Below the pieces are notes generated by a model. That model was given only the letters and a program-made list of their open reading frames with translations. It had not been told where the DNA came from and did no database searches. The translations under genes and the position numbers were made by a program. Shown here in pieces: positions 34,460-45,263 of a stretch of 64,000 bases of DNA. The first letter of the stretch is position 1. The number at the start of each line of letters is the position of its first letter. This DNA comes from Thamnaconus septentrionalis (taxonomy: Eukaryota; Chordata; Actinopteri; Tetraodontiformes; Monacanthidae), in the NCBI GenBank assembly GCA_009823395.1, contig CM020513.1, positions 1,422,001 through 1,486,000 of the forward strand, read 5' to 3'.

Positions 34460-35112
34460 TGTAGCCCAGGCTTTATAAATTGGAAAAAAAGATAAAAAAT
34501 AAAAACAAACAAACAACAGGAGTTTATTATTTTAACTTTGTTTATAAGAGAGCGAAAGCAGGCATCTCTCCAATTAACGGAGCCACCTGAACTAACATAG
34601 GGTTGCGTCATGACATCATGGCCAATCGCGTTACGGTACGCACGTTGCATCCTGGTTCGAGAGAGAACCGATGCCATGCGGTCTGGCTGTGCGTGAGCAC
34701 TTCTCCGGCCGAAAGATTGTGAGAAAAAAAAGCAAAGTTCGAATTCGCATCGACCGAGTCTACGGAGTTGTCGGTCCGTTTTCTTTCTCGGCGGTGAGTT
34801 TATTATTTTATTTTATTTTTTAGAAATGAGTGACGAGTAAAAGCACGCCGTCACGGTGCTAATTTAGTTGCAAGCTACTAGTGCACTGTAATATGTGTGT
34901 TAGCTGCTAATAGCTCGGCTAGTGGGTAATGTGGGTTAGCTAAAATGTTTCGCTGCTGCTGAGTGTGTGTGGGGTGTGAATGTGTGTGGGAGAAAATGCG
35001 CCGTGTGAGTGGAAATAAAAGGGGATTTGCCGTATTTAAAAACAAGGAGGAATATATTTCTTTTGGGTTATTTGAATAATTGATTTTATTTTATTATCGT
35101 TATTCTTTTTGT

Positions 35113-35148
<36 letters not shown>

Positions 35149-35768
35149 TGCACATACTGGAAGTGAAGATTTATAACTTGCAGCAGTAATTTTGATTTGC
35201 TGAACAAAGTGAATGTGACCTGTTTCATAGGTCAGGTTTTTTGTGGAGTTGAGCTTGGCGAAGATTGATGCGGGTGAGAGTATCATCGAGCCGGTACGAA
35301 TGAAGAGACCAGCAGTAGCTGACCGCGAGGACACCTGCTGGATGAGTGGAGCCACCGATTTGGATGTTGAGCCAGGACGGAGATCATCAAGTTGTACCTT
35401 TGATATCAACGTCGTGGTAGGAAAGAGGTGAAGAGACACACAAATAAAAGGGCCCCAACGAGAAGAACTGAGCTCATATAATCATAACATCTGTCAACAT
35501 TTCATTTTCTTGTTTTATTTTGGTTTTATTTTATTTTGTGCGCACTTTATTATTTTCCATATATGTTTGAAACTGTGTTGTTCATCCTCACAATACTGTT
35601 CGAGAATATATACATTTTTTTCTCGAGAACCAGAGTTGTGTGAGTGTGATTGATGTTGATGTACCACCTTGGGCTCCATGAGCGACACCTCAGACCTTTT
35701 GTAATTGGCCCTAGTTTAATTGAAGCTGAAGTTAAAACTTACTGAGTTCCTATCAGACGGGGGTTACA
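34460..35768 (+). repeat. 5' LTR (1309 bp)
   Basis: Starts TG and ends CA. TTTATAAAT lies near the left end. It contains a (CA)n tract at 35113-35145 and a 62-codon frame conserved in both LTRs (35243-35431). Length is large for a fish gypsy LTR. Confidence 0.95.
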
Positions 35769-35778
35769 GTGAGTAAAG

Positions 35779-35796
35779 TGGCGAGCCAGCCAGGAG
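35779..35796 (+). other. Candidate primer binding site
   Basis: TGGCGAGCCAGCCAGGAG begins ten bases after the 5' LTR. TGG at the start suits pairing with a tRNA CCA end, but the gap from the LTR is longer than usual and I have not matched a tRNA. Confidence 0.35.
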
Positions 35797-35833
35797 CCCA
35801 GTGTGAGTGACATCAATATTAATCTGTTACAAT

Positions 35834-38283
35834 ATGGATTTTATTCAGAAATATAGTGTCAAAATACCCAATGCAGTCATTGTTGACAAGTTAACCGGAT
35901 TAATTCATGATGAAGAAGTGATCGATTTCCTAAAGAAGTACGGTTCTATTCAACGCACCGTTTTGATTGATGATGTATCCCCAGTTTCCATCCAGGGGGC
36001 CTGTGTGGATACTGTGGAGGAATACAAATATCTGGGAGTCCACATTGACAATAAACTGGACTGGGCTCGGAACACAGATGCCCTTTTCAAAAAAGGCCAG
36101 AGCCGCCTCTACTTCCTGAGGAGGCTCAGGTCATTTAACATCTGCCGGACTATGTTGAGAATGTTTTATGAGTCTGTGGTCTCAAGTGCTATCTTGTTTG
36201 CTTTGGTGTGCTGGGGCAGCAGATTGAAGGTCGCAGACTCAAACAGGCTCAACAAACTCATCCGCAAAGCTGGGGACGTCATTGGAGTGAAGCTGGACTC
36301 CTTGGAGTCAGTGATGGAGAGGCGTATGCTTCAGAAACTGCGAAGTATTCTGGAAAATACCACCCATCCCCTCCATCAGTTCCTGGTCCAACACAGAAGC
36401 ACACGGACCGGGAGACTTAGACTCCCCACCTCAAAGACTGAGCGCCACAGAAGATCTTTTCTTCCTGTGGCAATTAAACTATATAATTCCTCATTGTAAA
36501 ATCACTGTCTGCCATATATATCCACATGCATACATCCAAACATTTTACACCATCTTTTAGTCATATGCTCTTTATTTTTATTTCATCTTAACTGTTAAAA
36601 TTTGCACTTGGCACTATGCCAATTTTTTCTGTTAGCTACTTAATTTTCTATTGTTTTTATTTTTACTTAGTTAGTTGCATGCTTCTATATTTTATGTACA
36701 TTTCTTAAGTTGACTGGAATCCTTTTACGAAAAGAATTTCCTTCGGGATAAATAAAAGTATTTCTGATTCTGATTCTGATTCTGAATTCCACAAAAACCT
36801 GATTGTCGAGTTTTCTGGTGGCTCAGCTGTTGAGGGATTGGAGCCACTATTGCCATACAGATACACCTTAAAAGATGATTCCAATATTGTGTATAATATT
36901 CAGACTTTGAGTAGTGTTTACACTTCCAGGCTAGGTAGCAGTGCCACTAAGAACTACCTAACCGAGTTAAAGGAGCTAGCAAAGCTCAGTGGAAAAGACT
37001 ATGAAGCAGTCTTGAGAGAAATGATGACGCAGATCAGCAGTGATGTCGAAAGCATGCAATCTGCACCTGAACCATCACCTTTAGCACTAAGCGAGACTCC
37101 TGAGGAATCCCCACCATTTACCAGCCCTCTTTTAGGTCCCCCTCAAGATGACAATGATGTGACCATTGCTACAGTGCCCATTACTGTTGAGAAACGAGTC
37201 CCATCTCTTTCGGTGAGTGATGTTAACCCACCCGAGATTCAAAAGGTTGTTGTTGAACACATTGTGAGAAGGGAGGATATAGGTTCTTTCTCATCGACTC
37301 CTGTACGACTCCGTTCCTTTTCCGGGAAAACTCCTAGACCCAATAATGAAGCTGATTATGACACTTGGCGTTCGCACATTGAACTTCTTTTGAATGATCC
37401 CAGCATGTCTTCTCTTCAAGTGTCGCGAAGGATCCTGGAGAGTTTGCTTTCACCTGCCGCAGACGTGGTCAAAGGTTTGTCTTCCAATTCGCTGCCTTCC
37501 GCCTATTTGCAACTATTAGATTCTGTTTTTGGTGTAGTTGAGGACGGGGAAGAGCTGTTTGCTCAATTTATGAATACTCTTCAGGATCCCGGCGAGAAAC
37601 CGTCAACTTACCTGCAGCGGTTGCAGCTCGCGCTTAACCAGGCTGTAAAGAGAGGCGGGGTTGCACCGGGGGAAGTTGGTAAACACCTTCTAAAACAGTT
37701 TTGCAGAGGGTGCTGGGATTCTGTTATGCTCTCCGGTCTACAGCTTGAGCAGAAGAAAAATTCTCCGCCTTCATTCTCAGAGCTTCTACTAATGCTACGT
37801 ACGGAGGAGGACAGGCAGGCAGCCAAAGCTAGTCGCATGAGAAAACATGTAGGTTCCACAAAGCACAGAGTTCAGCTTCAGTCACAGATTGGCTGTGTTT
37901 TGGAGCCAGCAGAGGACCCAAAGCTTGATCCAAGTGGTATTGACGATTTCAGAAAACAGGTAGCTAGCCTCCAGAGTCAGCTAACCACCTTAATGGCGCA
38001 AAAGAAGTCAAAGGGGTTCGGTGATAGGGGTGCTACAGAGAAAACTCAAGGCAAGGTGTTTGCAGCGTATCGTGCAAAATCAGATACGGCCAAACAACCA
38101 AGGAAAAACTACACAAATAAACCCAGACCTTGGTATTGTTTCAATTGTGGGGGCGATGGGCATATATCGACATCGTGCACAAACGACTCAAACCCGACTT
38201 TAGTGACTGAAAAGAGGCGACTGTTAGAAGAGAGACAGCGAGTGTGGGAGCAACAGAACAACCCACACTCACCGTTAAACTAG
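35834..38283 (+). pseudogene. gag, PNMA-like, split by a LINE fragment
   Basis: The start at 35834 (MDFIQKYSVKIPNAVIVDKL) leads to TVLIDD at 35974, where LINE sequence intrudes; gag resumes at 36784 (EFHKNLIVEFSGGSAVEGL) and stays open to TAG at 38281. Near the C-terminus is a zinc knuckle CFNCGGDGHISTSC (CX2CX4HX4C) for RNA packaging. The N-terminal layout (LIDD, EFHKN, LLPYRYTL, ELKELAKLSGKDYE) resembles the PNMA (paraneoplastic Ma) gag-derived proteins of vertebrates, which are thought to descend from this kind of gypsy element; this link is from memory of the family. Apart from the insertion the frame looks intact. Confidence 0.85.
35975..36783 (+). mobile_element. LINE 3' fragment inserted in gag
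   Basis: Encodes the C-terminal part of a LINE ORF2: VDTVEEYKYLGVHIDNKLDW, then LYFLRRLRSFNICRTMLRMF and ERHRRSFLPVAIKLYNSSL, ending in a stop at 36497. A 3' untranslated region follows and ends in four copies of TGATTC-type repeats (36760-36783). It is 5'-truncated, as most LINE insertions are. The frame has no stop, so the insertion is young. Clade not assigned. Confidence 0.85.
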
Positions 38284-40133
38284 ATTCAGCCTCTGTTGCC
38301 TGGCAGACAGAGGCTGAAGAGAGGCCGCCACGCACCTCAAAGAAACGCAAAGTTCAGAAGTGTACCACCTTAGACCATTCCACAAGAGGCCACTCTTTTC
38401 AGCTTCCTTCTGGTTTGGTTGGAACCCGAAGTACTGCTGAAGTGACCATTAATGGTGAGTTGCAAGTTAACTGTCTACTCGACACAGGCTCACAGGTCAC
38501 CACTGTTCCCCATTCATTTTATGAGCAGCACTTGGGTCAGCAAGAGATCAAACCCTTGCATGATCTCCTAGAGGTAGCGGGTGCCAACGGACAATCCGTG
38601 CCCTACCTATGGTACATTGAAATGACCGTTGGTTTTCCACAGGCTTTACTTGGTGTATCGATCGAGGAACCTACGCTTGCTTTAGTTGTGCCCGATGTCC
38701 AGGCCAACTCACAGCCTCTTTTCTTAATAGGCACCAATACGATGGATGTCTTGTATGACACGTATTCTGATGGCAAGTCAGCCAACTATTTACCAGCCCA
38801 TTATGGCTATCAAGCTGTGATTAAGGTCTTGGAACTCAAACGCAGGCAGGCTGCAGGTGGTCACAGCATAGTTAAGCTACCCAACAGTAACGCTGAGGTC
38901 ATACCGGCAGGGAAGACCATTGTCATCGAGGGTAATGCTGTAACTAACAACTTTCGGGAGGAGAAGACCGTTGTTGTTGAGCACCCATCTTCTTCTTCCC
39001 TGCCTGGCGGGTTAATAGTGAAGGCTTGCTTGGTTGACCTTCCCAGCCAGCGACCTTTCAAGCTGCCAGTCATTGTTAGTAATATATCTGAACATGATGT
39101 TGTCGTCCCTGCAGGGTGTAGACTCGCGGACATCAGTACTTACCAGAGTATTTTGTCCCAACAGCACTTTGTAAATACACCAGTCAGTGCTGGGTCACCT
39201 CAAAAGCCAAATTTGCATTTCAATTTTGGGGAGTCTCCAATCCCACCTGAGTGGAAAGAGCGTGTTGTGCAGCAGCTGAATGGCATGCCAGAAGTTTTTG
39301 CACAACACGATTTAGATTTTGGCCGGACAGATAAAGTAGCACATCGCATTAAACTATCAGATGAAACCCCTTTTAAGCAGCGGCCTCGGCCAATACACCC
39401 AGCTGATATTGAAGCTGTGCGCAAGCATATCCAGGAACTTTTGGATACTGGGGTTATTCGGGAATCAGAGTCACCTTTTTCGTCCCCAATCGTGGTGGTC
39501 AGAAAAAAGAATGGTACTGTTAGGCTCTGCATTGATTATCGCAAACTCAACCTGCAGACAATAAAGGACGCATACGCACTTCCCAAGCTTGAGGACACCT
39601 TCTCTGCACTTTCAGGCTCCCAGTGGTTTTCCGTCCTAGACTTAAAGTCTGGTTATTATCAAATCGAAGTCGAAGAGGCGGACAAACCCAAGACGGCATT
39701 TGTGTGCCCCCTTGGGTTTTGGGAATTTAATGGGATGCCACAGGGCGTGACCAACGCACCAGGTACCTTTCAAAGGCTTATGGAGAGATGCGTAGGTGAC
39801 ATGCATTTGAAAGAGGTCTTGGTTTTCTTGGACGACCTGATAGTATTCTCTGCGACTTTGGAGGAACATCAGGCCCGTCTTATGAGGGTCCTTGGTCGCC
39901 TTAAGGTGTTTGGCCTGAAGCTCTCACCGGAGAAGTGTTCTTTCTTCCAGACATCTGTCAAGTACCTCGGACATGGGGGCGCTAGTGAGCCCGGATGGAG
40001 TAAGACCTATTTTCGAGAGCTCCTCTCCTTTCAACTTTTATTTGTTTAATTTTACCGTTTCTAACCCAGTTTGCTCGACAAGATACCAATAATTCATTTT
40101 TATATATCACCCCAAGCCCACTTGAGACAAAAA

Positions 40134-41006
40134 ATGCCGGATAAAACGAAAAATGAGAGAAAGGAAAGGCCCAAAACCAACCTGCCGAGGCCAGCTAGCA
40201 GCGTGACTGCGGCTAGCGACACCGACGCGGAACCTCAACAAGTCCCTGTGACACAAATGGAAGAAGCATTGAAAAACATGCAGGACACCATACTCGGAAC
40301 GATCAACACCAGGTTCGACCTCCTGGAGGTGAAATTCGAATCCCTCCAATCCTCTCATAACCTTCTTGTGGGTCGAATGGATGAGGTTGACACGGCGGTC
40401 ACCGACCACGAGACCCGGTTAAGTGCTGCGGAGGACGCCATCATCGGTCTCCGTAAAGAGTGCGCCTCTCTCAGAAGCAAGGTAAACGACTTGGAAGGTC
40501 GCTCCAGGCGCAACAATATTAAATTCGTTGGCATCCCCGAAGGAGAGGAGAAGGGAAATCCAACCGAATTTGTGAGCACTCTCATACCTAAACTTCTGGG
40601 CGAGATCAACTTCCCGAAGCAAGTGATTATCGATCGTGCCCATCGCTTTCCACTACCCAAACTAACAGAGGTAGGCTCTGGATCCACGGTCAAACCTCGC
40701 ACCATTATGGCTCGTGTCCACCACTTTCAAGACAAAGAAAGATTCTCACGCCTTGCTCGGCAACAGCCTCTCAAGTTCGGCGCGAACAGGATTTTCGTTT
40801 TCCCGGACTACACAGCGGAGGTGATGGATCAGCGGCGTGGTTTCCGTGACGTTATGGCAATCCTGCGGGAGAGGAAGATTAAACACAGTTTGCGGTTTCC
40901 TGCCAGGCTTCACGTTCATCACAACGGGCTCCAGAAGGTATTCACCTCTCCCAGCGATGCGATGACATACATCGGCATCTTGCAACAGGACACTGGAGGT
41001 GACTAG
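40134..41006 (+). CDS. L1 ORF1 protein (RNA-binding chaperone)
   Basis: Intact frame of about 290 aa from ATG at 40134 (MPDKTKNERKERPKTN). A basic, disordered N-terminus is followed by a long coiled coil (residues about 45-130, MEEALKNMQDTIL to LRSKVNDLEG), then the RNA-recognition region beginning RSRRNNIKFVGIPEGEE and a C-terminal domain (DYTAEVMDQRRGFRDVM). ORF1p forms trimers and coats L1 RNA. No stop or frameshift is visible, unlike ORF2. An upstream ATG at 40071 is in frame, but the 40134 start has the typical charged N-terminus. Confidence 0.9.
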   Translation: MPDKTKNERKERPKTNLPRPASSVTAASDTDAEPQQVPVTQMEEALKNMQDTILGTINTRFDLLEVKFESLQSSHNLLVGRMDEVDTAVTDHETRLSAAEDAIIGLRKECASLRSKVNDLEGRSRRNNIKFVGIPEGEEKGNPTEFVSTLIPKLLGEINFPKQVIIDRAHRFPLPKLTEVGSGSTVKPRTIMARVHHFQDKERFSRLARQQPLKFGANRIFVFPDYTAEVMDQRRGFRDVMAILRERKIKHSLRFPARLHVHHNGLQKVFTSPSDAMTYIGILQQDTGGD

Positions 41007-41485
41007 ACGCGGTCTGTTGGGTTTTTGGACTTAACAGTTACGCTACAAGATTCACATGTTTCGGTTGGTGTTGTTGTGGTTGTTTTTTGTGTTTTTTTCT
41101 CTTTCCCCTCTCTTTTAGAGCAAATTTAGATATCCAACTATATCATACGGTAACGTTTCGTGAGCTCACGCTCACATCTGGCTGTGTTAAAGGTAGAGGA
41201 GCAGATGACCTGTTTAGTTCATTGTTTGTTTAGCTTATTAGAGTCGTGCTTTAGCCACACGCCCGGTGGCCCTCTGTAAGTATATGGGGGTTAAGACACT
41301 TCATTTGGGGAAGTGTCTTTGGGTGGGAGGGTGGGGTTTATCGTTTTTGTTCATTTTTGTTCTGAGCTGCCTAACGTTTTCCACTTACTTGTCATTGTTA
41401 TTCTTTGTCTTTTGGTATCACAGAACACTATTTTTGCACATTCACAATATCCATGTCATTACCTAACGTTGTAAATCAGACAGTC
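41007..41485 (+). other. L1 spacer between ORF1 and ORF2
   Basis: About 480 bp of T-rich noncoding sequence; ORF2 is probably translated by reinitiation or an unconventional mechanism. Confidence 0.5.
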
Positions 41486-44400
41486 ATGAGTACCATTTCA
41501 CTGGTCTCGTGGAATGTACGAGGTCTTGGTCATGCAGTTAAGCGGGGGAAAGTCTTTGCACATCTAAAGTCCCTTAAAGCAGACATAATGTTTTTGCAAG
41601 AAACCCACATAAAACCTACACAGCAGAGACGTTTAAGAGCTAATTGGATCTCTCAACTCTATCATGCACCATTTTCTTCTAAATCTAGGGGTGTTGCCAT
41701 TCTTTTTCGCAAGAATATTCCCTTTCAATTAGCTTCAGCAATTACAGACCCCAATGGCAGATATATTATGATAACGGGAAATATTAACTCATTCCCTGTC
41801 ACCTTTCTTAATGTATATGGTCCAAATATAGATGACCCAAATTTTTTTCGCAAGGTATTTGATTTAATTCCAGACCGTGGCACCACTAATCTAATCATAG
41901 GTGGTGATTTCAACTGCTACCTTGATCCATATCTTGACAGACTTTCCTCCCGTGTACCAATAACAATAGCATCTACCCAAATATTGAATAACCTTGCCAA
42001 ATCTACAAACTTGGTCGACATATGGAGACTACAGCACCCGACAGACAAAGACTATTCTTTTTTCTCACATGTACATAAATCGTACACGAGGATCGACTAC
42101 TTTTTGGTGGATGTAAAATTACTACCCAACATTGAAAACACTAAATATCATAACATCTTAATATCAGATCATTGTCCCGTCTCGCTTCAGCTAAAACTTG
42201 ACCTTCCAAAACAAACCTATTGTTGGCGTTTTAATCCATATTTGCTGACTGATCAAACATTTATAAACTATATCTCTAATTGCCTTAAGGAGCTTCTTGA
42301 GACCAACGATACAGGTGAAGTGTCAGACTGCACGCTTTGGGAAACCCTCAAAGTTGTCATGAGAGGCCACATTATTTCTTTTGAAGCTTCAAAAAAGAGG
42401 AAACAGCGGCTTCGTTTGGTTGAAATTGAAAATGCGCTTCCAACCCTTGAACAGGCCTACCGGATCTCCCTTTCTCAAGAGGATTACAAAAAGATTTTGA
42501 ATTTAAAATATGAATATAATCAAATTCTTAGTGAAACCATTAATAAACTTCTTCTAAAGGTCAAACAAAAACACTTTGAATTAGGTGATAAACCAGAGAG
42601 GCTGTTGTCGAGACAGCTGAAAGGTGCCCAGGCAAACCGCGCCATCTATAAAATTAAGTCTAAACTGGGAAATTTGCTGGTTAATCCTAAAGAAATTAAC
42701 TCCTACTTCAAAGATTTCTATACAGATTTATACACAGCTAAATCTACTGCCTCTGAGGCAGACATAAGCCACTTCCTTGACTCTCTCAACCTACCAACAT
42801 TTGATTTACCAACTAGATTGGAACTTGACTAAGACTTCACTGAAGCTGAACTAGTTGAGGCAATCAAATCCTTTCCCTCAGGAAAGGCAGTTGGGCCAGA
42901 CGGCTTCGGCTGCGAATTTTATAAGACATTCAGTAAAATCCTTGTCCCACTTATGCTTAGAATGATAAAGGACTCCACTGAAAACAAAATCTTTCCTGAG
43001 TCACTGTATGAGGCAAATATTTCTCTTTTGTTAAAAAAGGGCAAGGATGACACAGAGCCTGGGAGTTACAGACCCATTGCTCTCCTCAACTCTGATCTAA
43101 AGTCGATCAGCAAAGTTTTAGCTAACCGGTTGGGAAGACATATTTCATCAGTTATACACCCTGATCAAACAGGGTTTATCCCTGGCAGATTTTCATTCTG
43201 TAATGTTCGTCGGCTACTTAACAACTTATACACTGACCATCCAGATGACCCTAGAGCTGCTGTTTTGGCCCTAGACGCTGCCAAAGCCTTCGACCAAATA
43301 GAGTGGCCCTTTATGTTTGAATCTCTTAGAAGATTTGGTATTGGTGAGGCTTTTATCTCTTGGGTTAAAATGTTATATCTCTGCCCAAAATCCTCCATCC
43401 TTACCAACAGTGAAAAATCTAAACCCTTTAAGTTACACCGTGGAGTCAGACAAGGTGACCCCTTGTCACCTTTACTCTTTGACATGGCACTGGAGCCGCT
43501 TGCAATAGGGATCAGGAGCCACCCCCTTATCAAGGGCATTAAGATAGGGAACATAGAAAGTCGTGTGGGGCTTTACGCTGACGACACTTTACTATACCTG
43601 GCGGACCCGGTGCTGTCCATTCCCCCTCTACTTGATCTTATTGATTACTTTGGCAAACTCTCTGGTTTTACAATCAATTGGGGGAAAAGCGAGTTCATGC
43701 CCTTAACAGACAGCTTAGACCAACGCTTTCTTGATACGCTACCCTTTGCAATTGTAAAGGATCACTTTACATACCTAGGGCTTAAAATACCCCGTGATCC
43801 TAAGAATTTATTCAAACTTAACTATACTAATGCACTTTTGCAGCTTAAACTTAATATAGAGAAATGGAGAATTCTGCCGCTATCCTTGGTTGGGCGCATT
43901 AATGCAATTAAAATGGTGGTTCTCCCCAGGTTTCTATATTTCTTTCAAAACATACCACTTTTTCTCACCTCAAAATTTTTCAAACAATTAGATTCAATTG
44001 TCCTTCCTTTTGTATGGGGTTACAAGGCACATAGAATATCAAAGGGACACTTACAGAAGCCTAAGGAGGAGGGTGGATTCGGCCTTCCTCACTTTAAGAA
44101 TTATTACTGGGCAGCCAATGCCAGGGCCATGATGTATTGGCAACGAATCCCGTCTGGCGAGACGTTCAGCAGCCTCCCCCATTGGCTAAACATCGAAGCT
44201 ACAGCTGTAAAAGGCTCCTCTCTTTGTTCGTTACTTTTCGCTAAGACAGAATCCCCTCAGGATCTAATTTGCAACAATTTTGTATTGAGAAACTCTCTCA
44301 GAATCCTGAACCAAATAAGAAGTGTTAATAAGTTGCCAGTTTTATCTATACACACTCCTATATGTAACAATCATTCATTTCTACCATCTCAGACAGTTAG

Positions 44401-45263
44401 AGTGTTCACGGACTGGAGACAGAATGGACTTCTGACCCTTAAAGACCTATATATAGACAACTGCTTTTCGTCATTTGAACAGCTGAAAACTAAATTTGAC
44501 ATTCCGAATTCCCACCATTTTTAGATATCTTCAAATTAGGCATTATGTTAAAGGCGGATTTCTAAACTTCATTACCATGCCAACAAGTTGCCCTTTTTAT
44601 GATCTAATGCTGCTTCCACCCGACTCCAGGCACCTAATATCCCGCTTTGTATCACTGTTCTCCACCTCTGCGTCCACGCATCATCTCAGAGAGGCTTGGT
44701 CGAACGAACTACAGCTTGATGTGTCTCTAGATACCTGGAATGCAGCCTTGAAAGGAATTCATAAATGCTCCATCAATGTCAGATACAAATTGATTCAGTT
44801 TAAAGTCATCCATAGACTTCACTATTCGAAGCTTAAACTGCATAGATTCTACCCAGCAGTTTCTCCACTGTGTGATAGGTGCAAGGTCGCAGAGGGCTCT
44901 CTATCACATCTCTTCTGGTCGTGTCATCAACTGCATATGTTTTGGTGTGAAATATTTCAATGGTTTAGTGTAGCATATGATTTCGTCATTGTTCCTGACC
45001 CAGAGCTGGCTCTGTTTGGATGCTCAGAGTCCTCTAGCAGTTATCCATCTGTGGTACGTAAGGCACTAATGCTTGGTATGGTTGCTGCAAAGAAAATGAT
45101 TCTCCTGGTCTGGAGAACCCCTAACCCTCCATGCTTCAGAAAATGGCTCAACGAAATGACAAACATTATTCAGATGGAAAAGATACGCTTCTACAGATCC
45201 AATGTGAAAAACAAATTTTTGGACATTTTTTGGGGTCCGTTTATTGACCATCTCAAAAAATAG
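41486..45263 (+). pseudogene. L1 ORF2 (AP endonuclease and reverse transcriptase), two lesions
   Basis: From ATG at 41486: endonuclease motifs SLVSWNVRGLG, MFLQETHI, IIGGDFNCYLD and ILISDHCPVSLQL; RT motifs ALLNSDLKSISKVLANRL, HPDQTGFIPGR, VLALDAAKAFDQIEW, GVRQGDPLSPLLFDM and GLYADDTLLYL (intact YADD); C-terminal cysteine region CDRCKVAEGSLSHLFWSC, ending at 45263. Lesions: a TAA at 42830-42832 between the endonuclease and RT, and a one-base frameshift near 44510-44520 in a T run. Both active sites look complete. With only two lesions in 3.8 kb this is a recently mobile copy. Confidence 0.92.
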
